A DNA stretch of 64,000 nt from NCBI GenBank assembly GCA_008638375.1, contig CM018041.1, positions 7,948,627 to 8,012,626 on the forward strand, written 5' to 3'. The first letter of the stretch is position 1; every line of letters begins with the position of its first letter. Under the pieces are notes generated by a model that saw nothing but the letters and a program-made list of their open reading frames with translations, was not told where the DNA came from and made no database searches. This document shows positions 23,781-35,785 of the stretch, one piece after another. The stretch is from Nyssa sinensis. Lineage: Eukaryota > Streptophyta > Magnoliopsida > Cornales > Nyssaceae. Both the position numbers and the translations under genes were made by a program.

Positions 23781-26700
23781 ATGTTCAGCAACAATAAGTT
23801 TACGTCAACTCAAATGGGGCATTCAGGTTTGAGCTCTAGCTTATTTTGGTTACATTTCAATGTTATCATACATGTCACACTTCTATGTTGCTTGAGTTTG
23901 CTCCAATACGGCTTTCCTCTTACCTTAGCGCAACTAGGGAACGAGACAGACCGACTTGCACTTCTTGCATTGAGGGCTGAAATAAAGGATGACCCTTTCG
24001 GGGTTATCAGCTCCTGGAATGGATCTGTCCACTTCTGCCAGTGGCAAGGTGTCACGTGTGGTCGCCGGCACCGGAGGGTCACCATGTTGGAGCTAGAGTC
24101 CAGAAATTGGTTGGTTCCATATGACCACACATTGGAAATCTGAGCTTTCTTATGGTGCTAAGGCTCTACAACAATAGCTTCACTCGTGAAATTCCTCCCG
24201 CACTTGGCCGTTTGCACAGGCTGCAGATTCTGCGGCTGAACAATAATTCAATCACTGGTGAAATTCCTGCCAATATATCTGCTTGCTCCAAACTCATTTT
24301 TCTTGATTTCTCAAGGAACAAACTGGCGGGGAAAATTCCTGCTGAACTTGGTGCCTTGTCAAAGCTCCAAAAACTTCGTATTAATTCTAACAATTTAACA
24401 GGAGCTATCCCTCCTACTTTTGGAAATCTTTCATCTCTTCAGGAACTTGTAGCTAGCAAAAATAGTTTGGTAGGGAGCATTCCTGACACTTTATCCCGAT
24501 TGACAAACCTAAAAATTATCGCAGTGGGTGGAAATATGTTGTCTGGAATCATCCCTCCTTCACTTTTCAATCACTCTTCTGTCATGGTTATCGACCTCGG
24601 AACCAACCAAATCCAGGGAACTCTTCCCTCAGGCCTTGACAACACTCTTCCCAATCTCCAATTCTTCAGCATTTTTGATAATGAATTCACTGGTTCATTT
24701 CCTGTTTCAATATCAAATGCCTCTAATCTGGTATCCTTTCAAGTTGCTTTTAACCAACTCACTGGAAAAGTGCCTCCCCTGGAAAAGCTGCATGGACTTC
24801 AGAGGTTTATCATTGCTTTCAATAGTCTTGGAAGTGGGGAAGCCCATGATTTGAGCTTTCTATCCTCTTTGACCAATGCCACCAGTTTAGAGATATTGGA
24901 GCTGAGTGTTAACAAATTTGGAGGGGTGTTGCCAGAATCCATCAGGAACCTGTCAACTAATCTTGTAGAATTTTCTTTATCAGAAAATCAAATATCTGGA
25001 AACATCCCAACAGGGATATCGAATCTCGTCAACTTGGAGGCCTTATATCTGGCAGTTAACCAGCTCACTGTTGTCATTCCTCCTGAGATTGGGAGGCTTC
25101 AAAAGCTACAAGAATTGGCTTTGCTTGAAAACAAATTCACAGGGACTATTCCATCATCTTTGGGAAATTTAACTTTCTTAACCAAACTCAGTTTAAGGGT
25201 AAATAATCTTCATGGCGGCATCCCTTCAAGTTTGGGGAAATGTCAAAATTTGGAGTTATTGGAAGTTGGTCAGAACAACCTAAGTGGTACAATACCACAA
25301 GAAGTTTTTAGTCTTTCATCATTATCGTTGTCTCTGGATCTATCTCAAAACCATTTCAATGGTTCCCTTCCCATGGAAGTTGGAAATTTGAAAAATCTGG
25401 GTTCCCTGGATGTTTCTGAGAACAAGTTATCTGGCGAAATTCCTGCCAGTCTTGGCAGCTGTGTAAGACTTGAAACACTAATTTTGCAGGGCAATTTACT
25501 TCAAGGCACCATTCCTTCATCTTTCAGATTTTTGAGAGGTATTCAGTTTTTAGATCTTTCTCACAACAATTTGTCAGGTGTAATTCCAGAGTATTTGGAG
25601 GGCTTTGAGTTCTTGCAGAAATTAAATCTCTCGTTTAATGATCTCGAGGGCCCGGTACCAAGAAAAGGCTTCTTTAAGAATTCAAGTGCAATTTCAATCA
25701 CAGGAAATAATAAGCTGTGTGGTGGTGCACCTGAATTGCAGCTGCCTACATGCAACTCCAAAGGGACTAAAAAAGGGAAATCAGCTCATTCATTCAAACT
25801 AGCAATCAGTATATTATGTGGACTTGTAGGACTTATTCTTCTGTTTTGTTTTTCATTTCTTTGCTGGTTTATGAAGACAAAAAAGAAGCCTCCTTCAGGT
25901 TCACCAGAAAATTCAGTCCTGAAAGTGACTTATCAAAGTCTCCTTAAAGCCACTGATGGGCTCTCTTCAGCCAATTTGATCGGTGTGGGCAGTTTTGGAT
26001 CTGTGTATAAAGGAAAGTTTGATCATGATGGAACTGCGATTGCTGTGAAGGTACTTAACCTTTCGCGCCGTGGTGCTACCAAGAGTTTCATAGCTGAGTG
26101 TGAGGCCCTGAGGAACATCAGACATCGTAATCTTGTTAAGGTTCTAACTGCATGTTCAGGTGTTGATTATAAGGGTAATGATTTCAAAGCCTTAGTTTAT
26201 GAGTTTATGGCTAATGGGAGTTTGGAGGAATGGTTGCATCTAAGTGCAGTGGAGGATTCAGCATTTGAGGAGTGCTCAAAGCTAAATTTTCTTCAGAGAA
26301 TAAATATTGCCGTTGATGTTGCTTGTGCCCTGGATTATCTACACCATCATTGCCAAACACCAATAATTCACTGCGATCTCAAGCCAAGCAATGTTCTTTT
26401 GGACAATGAAATGACTGCGCGTGTTGCTGATTTTGGGTTAGCAAGATTCCTTACTCAAATCACCCAAAACTCTTCTGCAACGCAAAGTAGCTCTGTTGGA
26501 GTAAGAGGATCTATTGGTTATACTGCTCCAGGTAAATGTGCTAGCAATCATTTTCTTCTTTTAATTTCCTCTCTCTTCCCCCATTTTGCACAACATTATA
26601 TCTGTCCATATGGTTGGAATTTGCGTAATTATCAACTTGTTTTACCGTCTAGCCTTAGAAGCATGAAGGAAAGAAACTAATTCCTCGAAGAGATTCATAA

Positions 26701-27959
26701 AAATGATTCCCTTTTTCGTACTTATCATGCATTTTTTTTGCCAAAAAAATTAAAAAGGTAGTGGCTGCAGATGTGACAGGAAGACCGTAAAACAGAAAAT
26801 TCAGTCTTAAATGCCTAAACAGATAGGAGGAAATAAAAGAATGGTCCATGTTGATGTTGTTGCATATTTTTTCTGAAGATGATCAGCACTGACCTTGCTT
26901 TAAGTGAGGGTCATTGTGCTGATAAAGGTCCCTAACAACTTCTTCACAATGAGGATCCCCGCTAGTGCCCGGCCTCTCTCTCTCTCTGTTATCTTTTAAA
27001 ATATTTTTAATGGGTTTATAGAAAATCTCAATAGTACATGGTTTCTTTTTTTGAAAAAACTATTAAGAAAGCTTTTCTCTGAAATGTCTGGGAACTTCGC
27101 TGGCACATGAAATCTCAATAGCACATGATCTAAAAATGTGCCAAGTTTGTCCATTAATGATATATAAAATGGAATTTTAACCTAACTTTGCAACTGAAAG
27201 ACCATGGTTTCTATGCAAAATCATAAGCCTCCTAGAACCTGGTTCAAAATTCTTACTGACATTGATACAGGTTTCTTTTTGACTTCAGCGTTCATTAAGA
27301 CCTGCACCAACTTTTAATGCCATGATTCATTTCAAAGATATATATATATATATATATATATTTCCAGTCAAAGATTAAACAATTTGTTTTTCTATTTCCA
27401 ACCCAACATTCTCATCTATAATATTGATGCAGAATAGTAATTTTATGCTTCATATACTTTTCAATTGAACTTCTTTACAATTATAGTTCCAATGTAGGAT
27501 GCATGTGTTGCAGAGTATGGTATGGGAAGTGAGGTGTCAATGTATGGTGATGTGTACAGCTTTGGCATCCTCCTGTTGGAAATGTTCACTGGGAATAGAC
27601 CCACTGATGACCTGTTCAAAGACAATTTAAACCTTCATAACTTCGCCAAGGCTGCTTTGCCTGATAGAGTAGCAGATATTGCAGATCCAATACTTCTCCA
27701 AGAAACAGAAGAAGAACACGAAAGTACAAACAATATTCACAGTAAAAGCAGCAACAGAAGTAACAAACTTGAGGGGTGCTTGGTTTCAATACTTGGAATT
27801 GGAGTAGCCTGTTCAGCAGAATTGGCAAGAGAAAGAATGAACATTCATGATGCTGCAGCCAAGTTGAATTCGGTGAGGGACACGGTTCATGGAACCGGTA
27901 TACATGGAGAAAGAAGACCTAGGCATACAGACCAATTGGCTGGTGTATTGTTTGTCTGA
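23781..27959 (+). pseudogene. LRR receptor-like kinase (type I, copy B), disrupted
   Basis: Close paralogue of copy A with the same layout, join(23781..26531, 27514..27959), intron 982 nt. Against copy A (741-743, CCC) one C is missing at 24100-24101, which shifts the frame and ends the protein at a TGA at 24141-24143, about 120 residues in. Independently, the original frame has TGA at 24122-24124 where A has TCA. Downstream the frame is open from ATG 24152 through the LRRs, membrane helix and non-RD kinase (HCD, DFG) to 27959. A protein from 24152 would lack the signal peptide and LRRNT cap, so normal membrane targeting is unlikely. Exon 2 is intact, so the decay is recent. A sequencing error could explain the missing base but not the separate TGA. 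Confidence 0.85.
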
Positions 27960-30714
27960 ACAACTGAGTTAAGGTGAAAGATCTGCATTCAGTGTGGTAC
28001 CACAAACCTTCATCCTGTGTAACCAAATTGTATCCAATTCTATGTTGTGTATTTGAAAAATGAAATCATATAAGTCATGATATGGGTTACACTTCTCTAT
28101 ATGTATTTTGATGACATGACATAGAAGAAGAGAAGCTCATAGCACATTTATATGTCACCTGGAAATTGATTGAATATAGTCTTTTGCTTAGGATTAGAAA
28201 TAAATGCAATTTCCATTGTGTTTGGATGAACGTACTTTTTCCTTGAAATGTGAACAATATCAATGTGTATTTTGGTGATAATGGGATTTCTGTTCACCCT
28301 GCCCAGTTTGAGTTTCTTTTCAAATGCTATGTAAAGCCCAGAAGCTGATTGCCTGATATGGTCAAGTTTGGATAAGCATACTTTTTTTTTTTTTTTTGGG
28401 TACAAGTTTCATCCATACGAGAATATGAACAAAAAAGTGGTCACACATACTTTGTTTTTTTTTTTCAAGTATTTAAGAAGCATAAATAATTGTTGATTTG
28501 TGAGGAATTCCAATTAACTGAAGATTTATCACTAGTTATCGTACATTTGTTTAAGAAAACTTAATTACTTCGAAAAGTAAAAAAGTAATTTATGGTCGTG
28601 GCCAGTTAATCTAGTGTTTCATCAAAGAAGTAAACATATTGAGGTTAACTGTTATTTATTCATAAAAATATTAATAACAAAAAAAAAAAAAAAAAAACCC
28701 TTACTTAAATCTCTCAAAAATAAAGTTTTTGGGTAAGATTAAGATTAGTTCTATAAAATATCGTTGAATTGATTTTAAATTTTTTGTTGTTTGGTAAATA
28801 TCTTTTACTAATATATTAATTTATATTAATTTTTTTAAAATTAAATAACTTAATTAGGATGATTCTAACCTGATTTAATTTGAAGAATTTTTAAAATAGC
28901 TCCTAAATATAAATTGTTATTCTCTATTTTCAAAAATTATATTAATATTTTTTAAAATTTATGTTTGAGTAACGATTTTCTCCTTCCATTGGTGGGTCAG
29001 TTGGCATAATAATAATATCACTGCTTTTTCTTTTTAAAAAGAAAAGAAAATTTTACTCCTTAATAAACATTTAAAAAAGAAAAAAATTTTAATTTACCTT
29101 TTTCTCTCTCTTCATATATATATACACACATATATGGGTCTTTTCTTTTTTTCTTTAATTTTTTATTTTTACATTTAACAGAAAAACATCACATCAAGTG
29201 AAATGGGTTTTGGGTGTGGAGGAATCCCATGATAGAAATCGATCTGATTGGAAAAAGTGACGACGTTTCAGCGGCTATGACGAGGGGTGAATCCTCCGGC
29301 TGATTCGTTTCGTTATATTTTTAAAAATAAATTTTTAATTTTATAATATAAAATATGTACTTAATAAGTTATTTATTTTAATTTATTTTAATTTTTTAAA
29401 ATTTAAATTATCATATCTAAAGATATTTTTATAATTTTTAAAAAATTAATTATAAAATTTTTAAAAATTTATATTTGAATCAGTATCCGACCGTAACCAA
29501 ATTCTCTACAAATTGTCATTAAAACAAGATATATGTTAACTTTTTGGATGGTCAATAGGCTCAAAAACAAGATATGTTTTTTTTTTTTGGGTAGAAGCTT
29601 TTATTTTTTTTCTTGAGGTGAGAATCAAGGATTTTGTTTATCTTAGAATTTAAGCAAAAATAAAATAAAATTTGACAGTTGTTTTGGTGGTCATTCGAGG
29701 TAGATTAAGTGCTCGTTTGAATGTGTAGTAAAAATTTGTTATTTAGAAAAAGTCAATTTGAGTTATGTTATGAGTGTTTAGATGAATGTATTTGAAACAG
29801 ACTTAAATAATATTGTAATATTTAGATGAGTTATTAAAAGTGTTGAATGTGTTATATAGATAGAAAATGAGTGTTACTAAAACAGGAGTTTGAAAAAAAA
29901 AATTCACTAACACATTTTTAAAACATGTATTTGGACTTGAAAAAGCTCAAACGAACATTTTAAAAACGTCAAAGCAAATATTTAAATATAAAAAACACTC
30001 AATTTATATTTGGAAATGCCTATTTCAAAAACGTTATCCCCCATGCAAGTATGCCTAGATTGTCATGGAGATTGCAATGAAAAGGGTGATGGTGAATTTT
30101 TTTTATTTGAATTTTTTAAATATGTTTTTTATTCCCCCTCCCCTAAATCTAAAATTATTCACACTTTACTGTTATTTTATTTTTATTTTGACCCCTCAGT
30201 GGTATTTTTTAGATTTTTTTTTTGTGTAGCTTAAAGCTTTTTAAGAGTCTTTTTATTTTAATTGAATTTCTTGTCTAATTTGTAACTTATTTTATGTTAA
30301 TGAATATAGTTATCATAAAAAATAATATCAATCAAGATTCAAATTTTAAATGAGTAATGTTAGATGTTCTAAATTTTTATATTAAAACTTGCATCTCAAA
30401 TGACATGTCAATATATTATTGACAAAATATTTATAATACATTTAAATTATCACCAATAATTTAATGTTACATTATTTGGGATATAAGATTTAAAATAAAA
30501 AATATTATTATTTTTAAATTTATATTCGAATATTTAGCAAAAAAATTGTCCCTCTTAAAACAAATTTTTGGCCTCGTCTTTGTTGATGGGCGATGGTTTA
30601 CAAGAGTTTTTATATATTTTTCAATTTATTTTATGTTTATAATTAATAAAAAATCATGATTTAAAATTAAGGGTAATAATATAATCTATTTTCATTTATT
30701 AATGATATTTGTAG
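27960..30714. other. Module 2 spacer after copy B, no gene
   Basis: AT-rich DNA homologous to 4804-7255 of module 1, with about 200 extra AT-rich bases at 29298-29500. Open frames here are short and low in complexity; none is supported. Confidence 0.65.
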
Positions 30715-30819
30715 ACAAATCTTGATAAAAAAAAGTCAATATAATTTTACAAAATATAAAAATATATATATAATTAAGTATAATTCTCTCTATCCAGTAA
30801 AAAGAGTCCATTTTAAAAT
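30715..30819. repeat. Left ~105-bp direct repeat flanking TIR element
   Basis: Starts ACAAATCTTGATAAAA and ends GAGTCCATTTTAAAAT. It is roughly 90% identical to 33249-33355 on the far side of the TIR element. Module 1 has a single copy (about 7253-7360), so the segment was duplicated in module 2 only. Confidence 0.75.
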
Positions 30820-31047
30820 GGATAATTACACTTATTTTTTTTTAGATCTTTGATAATTATAAAAATTATTCCTATAATTTCTAAAATAACATTATTCATC
30901 AGTCAGATTTGTCAAGTGAAAGAGCATTAACGAATTATGTAAATTGACCCGTTTACCCCTTTATTTAAAAAAAGAATATTGTGAGTCAGCGGTCAACCTT
31001 ATGTTCCTTTTGTATACTGTATATATCTATATATATATATATATATT

Positions 31048-31087
<40 letters not shown>

Positions 31088-33248
31088 CATTTACCAGAGG
31101 CTAAGAGCATATAGAAGAAGAGGTGAGAGCAATGTCCGAATCTCGTAAGGCCTGAATCGCCGTCGCCATGATCGGAGTTGCTGGAATTGACGTCATTGCA
31201 CTTGGAGTTGCAGGAATTGATGACAAGCTCACTACTACTTCCCGATCAACTCAAATCCGCTCAAGCTCTTATCTAATTGTAGTTGTATTTGCGATTACGA
31301 TGCTCTTAATCTGATTGTGAATAGCGATTGCAGTGTTTTGATTGCGATGCACTCACCAATTGTGAAGATTTTTCTCCCACTTCATCATCATCATTTTCTA
31401 CCCTTACATTGATCGCTACCGACAATTGTTCAACCACAAACCATTCATTGTCGCTGTTATTTCGCCGCCACCACCAGTAAGATCCATGAAGCAATCAACA
31501 CTATTTAGGGGTTTATCAACAATAAAGATCTAGACTAGCTGGTTCAAATTGTGAATTGAATGACATTGAGAGGAGATAAAGACGAGATGATCGTGCATAT
31601 TCAAAGCTTCTGCAAAGCAGCATGGCGGAGTATGGTACAGATAATTACCGGAGTGCATTACACTGATGAAGTCAAATTTTTTAGTGTGTATATATATATA
31701 TATATATATAGACACAATACATTTGGGATTTTTGTTCTTTCCAATTGGGATTGTTGTTCTTCCATGATTAAAACTCTTATTCTTGGGATGTTATGATTCT
31801 GCAATTGCGATGGTTGTTTTTGTAATTGAAAAAAAAAAAGAATTCTTGTTTTTGGATGTTCAATTGGGATGCATTTGACGATGTGACATTGTGGGGCAGC
31901 GGGTTCTAAGCTATTTTTCTATTAAATGAATGTTCTTTCAAGGGTTCATTGTGGCTGCTTTGTTTTATTGATCTTTGGTAGTTGGGTTGTTGTATTTGAT
32001 TAGAAAATCAGAATTGGCAGCTAACAGGGTAACTCCCTGTCTCGTTTATATTCTTAGTGGAAAATTTCTCCCATCTACTAAATCATCTGCAACCGAAAAC
32101 TCAAGTCTTCCTCCCTTCTGCTGTTAAAGATTATTTGGTCAGTTCCTTTTGCGGATGCATTAGATCGTAGAGAGAGGACAGAAAAGTACGCTTTGCAAAC
32201 TCTTCCCTTGTACAAGTCCTTCAGTTTTTAAGCATTTTTTTTAGGTGAACTGGGAAGAATTTCATCAATAAAGAGATATAACAAACCACAAAGGAATAAC
32301 ACAAATAATCTAGATTAGATTGAGTTCGGAGGGTGTTTTCATATGCTTTTGGTTACCATTTTCATGGTTGGGTACTGCTTTAATTAGTGGTTATGGGTGT
32401 CAGTAAATATCATCTAATGGCAGGTTTTGGTGTTCGTGTTGGGACACTGTTGGATTCTTTTGATTTTTAGGGAAAGGTTTTATGTTTTGAAATTTAATAA
32501 AAAAAAATTAGATAAAAATTAATGTAAGAAATAATTTTGATAAACTTTTTAAAAATTGATTCAAAGAAAGACACACAGAGAAATTTTAGATAAGATTTTA
32601 GATGGATAAATTTGGTGACTTGTTTTATGGAAATTACATCTCTTAATTTTAGAAAGAAAAATGAAGTATTAGAAAGAAATTTGTATATAATTTTAGAAAA
32701 AAAATTTAGAGAAATTAAATTATTTTTATAGATAGAAATTTTTTACAGAAGCTTGTTTTATTGAGAAATGGTAATTTTTAGTGAGAGATTAAATTTCTTT
32801 TATTTTAGAGAGAAACTAATTCTTAGGGAACAATTTTCTTTAATTTTGGAGAGATTGGGGAACAATTTTGTAGAGAGAAATTAAAATAATTTTTGAAAAG
32901 ACATTTTTTTAGAGACAGGAAGCACATATTTCAATTATTCATATGCATCACATAGTGACGATGGGCATACTTGTTATTGTGCATCTCCTTCAATGAGGGT
33001 AATTTTGTAATTTGATTGTGACTTGTGAGGGCAATTTGTCCTTATATCATTTATAAGGGTAAAAATGGTATTTCAATAAATTTTTATGCACACATAGTTC
33101 AACTTCGTCAAATTAATTAACGACCTTTAATGGTAGGGAGAATCTATTACCGACTTTAGAAACAAAAAGGAAACAATGTTATTTCAAAAATTATAGAGGT
33201 AGTTTCTACAATTGTCAGAAACCCTAGGAGAGGTAAGTGTAGAAACAA
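30820..33248. mobile_element. TIR-bounded DNA element, probably non-autonomous
   Basis: About 2.4 kb found in module 2 and absent from module 1 at the same point. The ends form inverted repeats of about 71 bases (30823-30893 and 33175-33245), both reading ACACTTA and later AATAACATT inward. No transposase is recognised. The left half contains (AT)n(AG)n and a stretch resembling a 5' leader with an early ATG (31133), which could be captured host sequence. Mutator-like or another TIR class cannot be decided, and no short target duplication is clear. Confidence 0.55.
31022..31085. repeat. (AT)n(AG)n microsatellite
   Basis: An AT tract followed by about 18 AG units (31049-31085), inside the TIR element. 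Confidence 0.9.
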
Positions 33249-33355
33249 ACAAATCTCAATAAAAAAAAAAGTCAATATAATTTTACAAAATATAAGGGTA
33301 TATATATAATTAAGTATAATTCTCTCAGTCTTGTAAAAAGAGTCCCTTTTAAAAT
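33249..33355. repeat. Right ~107-bp direct repeat flanking TIR element
   Basis: Second copy of 30715-30819. It continues into spacer sequence shared with modules 1 and 3. Confidence 0.75.
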
Positions 33356-34752
33356 AATTAATTTTTTAAACAGGACAAGTATTTAAGGTTTTCATATTTA
33401 AATAAGAATACAAATTTATAAAACTAACATCCTTTCATATTTAATAGTAAATTCAGATTAAATTGAAGAAAATGATAATTTGAGAGTTTTACAATAATTT
33501 ATACATTCACTTTTTTAAAAAGCCTATTATTATAAGACATCTAAAAATGAAATAAGAGACTCTTAAATTCAGTGTGAGGGAGAACTCATTTGAAGTGTAA
33601 TTTATCTTAGAAGAAAAAAAAAACATAATTTTCACTCTTGATATTCTAAATAGGAGTAATGTTTTGTAGCACATATATAGCACATACACTCACATAGGTG
33701 TGATGTTCATGTGAGTGTGATCGGTGCAGGCCCACCTAAATGAGTGTATGTGTGCTACATAAGTGCCACAAAATATGTGCTGCAAAATATTACTCTTCCT
33801 AAGGATGACAATTTGTTTCATCTTGTCATGCCCGTTCCTAATGGAATGGATATGAGGTGCTCATAAATAAGATCGGGGTAGAATCTTTAAAATTTAATAA
33901 AATTTGGGACGAGTTCGGGGGGATGGTCACCCCATTCCGTTTATATATTAATTTTTTTATTATTTTTGTATACACTATATTTACTAATAAATCATACTAA
34001 ATAAAATTAATTTTAAAATTTTTTATATTATATTCATATTATTTTTTTCTTGTATCGATTATTTTTGTAATAAAAATATAATTTATTTATCAAAATAAAA
34101 TTTTTAACTTATTTAAAATATATATATATATATATCAAATAGAGTCAAAAAAAATATAATTCGAAATAGAAATCGAAGTGAGAATAAACCTCTAAATAAA
34201 AAAAAATAAGATGGGAGAATATAAATAGAGAGGAAAAATATAAACTGAGATTAAAGAGGATCACCTGTCACATTACCATCCGAGTAGGGACGGGTAATAT
34301 TTTCTCCAAAGCAATAACTTCTGCCTGCTGCATTACGATTCCTAAGTCTTCCGAGAAGTGACGGGTTGACTTAATATATTCTCTAAAGCAATAACTTCTG
34401 TCTGCCATTACCATTCCTAAGTCTTCCGAGTATGCCGCATTACCATTCCTAAGCCTTCCGTCTGCATGTGCAAAGTTTCAAAAGATTTAGTCACAAAACT
34501 GAGCTCCATTAATATTTTGACACCAGCTTGAAAGTGAGTTCTCCAGAAAGAAAGTCTAAATAATAGACTCAATTATTTCCTTTCCATTGACTGCAATCAA
34601 TTATTTCCATTTAAAATATTAAAATATCTCTCATAAAATTTGTCACTTGCTACAAGAGATTTCTTTAAATTTTACTTTTCTTTTTATTTAGATTTTGCTC
34701 CCCTATTTAGATGACCTAAATTCGTTAACAGTATATAAGGGAGCAAATCTTA
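33356..34752. other. Module 2 spacer before copy C, no gene
   Basis: AT-rich. Homologous to 7365-8215 (module 1) and 45991-47300 (module 3). It contains the second hairpin MITE at 33653-33797. No gene is seen. Confidence 0.65.
33653..33797. repeat. Hairpin MITE, module 2 copy
   Basis: Arms GGAGTAATGTTTTGTAGCAC and the complement of GTGCCACAAAATAT...ATTACTCTT pair over about 50 bases. Same site as the copies at 7681 and 46225. Confidence 0.65.
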
Positions 34753-34873
34753 TCTTAAGATCCGACCCTTAACCTTAAAACTCAGGTGTTAAGGGAAGGA
34801 GAAGTGGATCTTTATATATAACACAGTGGAGCTGAACACAGGCGATGTGGGACGAACAATCTCAATCTCAACA
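34753..34873 (-). repeat. TRIM 3' LTR (121 bp)
   Basis: Left terminal repeat. It has a TATATATAA-type TATA box on the minus strand (near 34812-34820). Confidence 0.85.
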
Positions 34874-34934
34874 CATCCCCTGGAACACAGGAGCTGGATG
34901 AAGCGCAGCACACTGAAGAGACAAGCCCACTCCT

Positions 34935-34946
34935 GCTCTGATACCA
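34935..34946 (-). promoter_or_regulatory. TRIM primer-binding site
   Basis: Complement reads TGGTATCAGAGC, directly next to the right-hand LTR. It is the same initiator-Met tRNA site as in the copia element. Confidence 0.9.
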
Positions 34947-35067
34947 TCTTAAGATCCGGCCCTTAACCTTAAAACCCAAGTGTTAAGGGAAGGGGAAGTG
35001 GATCTTTATTTATAGCACAGTGGAACTGAACACAGGCGATGTGGGACGAACAATCTCAATCTCAACA
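34947..35067 (-). repeat. TRIM 5' LTR (121 bp)
   Basis: Right terminal repeat, the same length as 34753-34873 with a few substitutions. Confidence 0.85.
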
Positions 35068-35785
35068 ATTTCGTTGGATTACAAATTTTTTCATCAATTA
35101 AGTTTTTTTTTATTCTAATCAATTAAATTTTTAGACTTACTTGACATAATTAGTATCAACAAATTTTATTAACTAACATCAAGAGATTAGATTTACTAGC
35201 ATTCGAGACTATATTCACTAATATTCGAACAATCACATCAACAAATAAAAATTAAGGTGGATAAGGTTTCTTAAGCCATGTTTGTTTCACAGATTGAATA
35301 AAGATGAATTAGTTATCCCCTTTACTAATACTAATAAGATCAGTAATTTCATTTTTCTTCTTTTATTTCATTATTTTATCACGAGTCATTATTTATTTTC
35401 GGTATTATTAGAAAATTTTTTTTTAAACATCGATTTATAAAATCATAAAGACTATAAAGACTAATTTATTTAATCTCTTTTTCAAATCGACAAACAAACG
35501 TAGCCAAAGGATTTGCATCCCTTCCATTTCCTTTCATTCCACTATTTTTTTTTTTATCATCTCACATGATATAACCTCATTTATTTTAATAATTATTTAT
35601 AAAAATGGGAGGAGACTGGTCCTGTTTTTACGCCACTAAAACTTAACTGATACGGCAGCAAGTGTGATTGGACTTGATTGTTTACAAGCATATGTATTTT
35701 GTGGGAGTTGGTCTTAATACCACAAATTTGAATCCTTAAAATCAGTTACAAGTTTTTAAGGTTAATCAAACACGAAGCAGAACTC
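35068..35785. other. 5' flank of RLK copy C
   Basis: No gene. Nearly identical to 47310-47999 before copy D, so any promoter here is shared by both copies. A clear TATA box could not be chosen. Confidence 0.7.

Larger units (their letters stand above)
34753..35067 (-). mobile_element. TRIM (terminal-repeat retrotransposon in miniature), 315 bp
   Basis: Two 121-bp direct repeats (34753-34873 and 34947-35067) flank a 73-bp interior. On the minus strand each repeat starts TGTTGAGATTGAG and ends CTTAAGA. The interior starts with TGGTATCAGAGC (complement of 34935-34946), the initiator-Met tRNA primer site, and ends with the purine-rich CCAGGGGATG (complement of 34874-34883). It has no coding capacity, as expected for a TRIM, which moves using proteins of other elements. 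It is missing from the matching flank of copy D near 47300. A target duplication is not evident. Confidence 0.88.
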
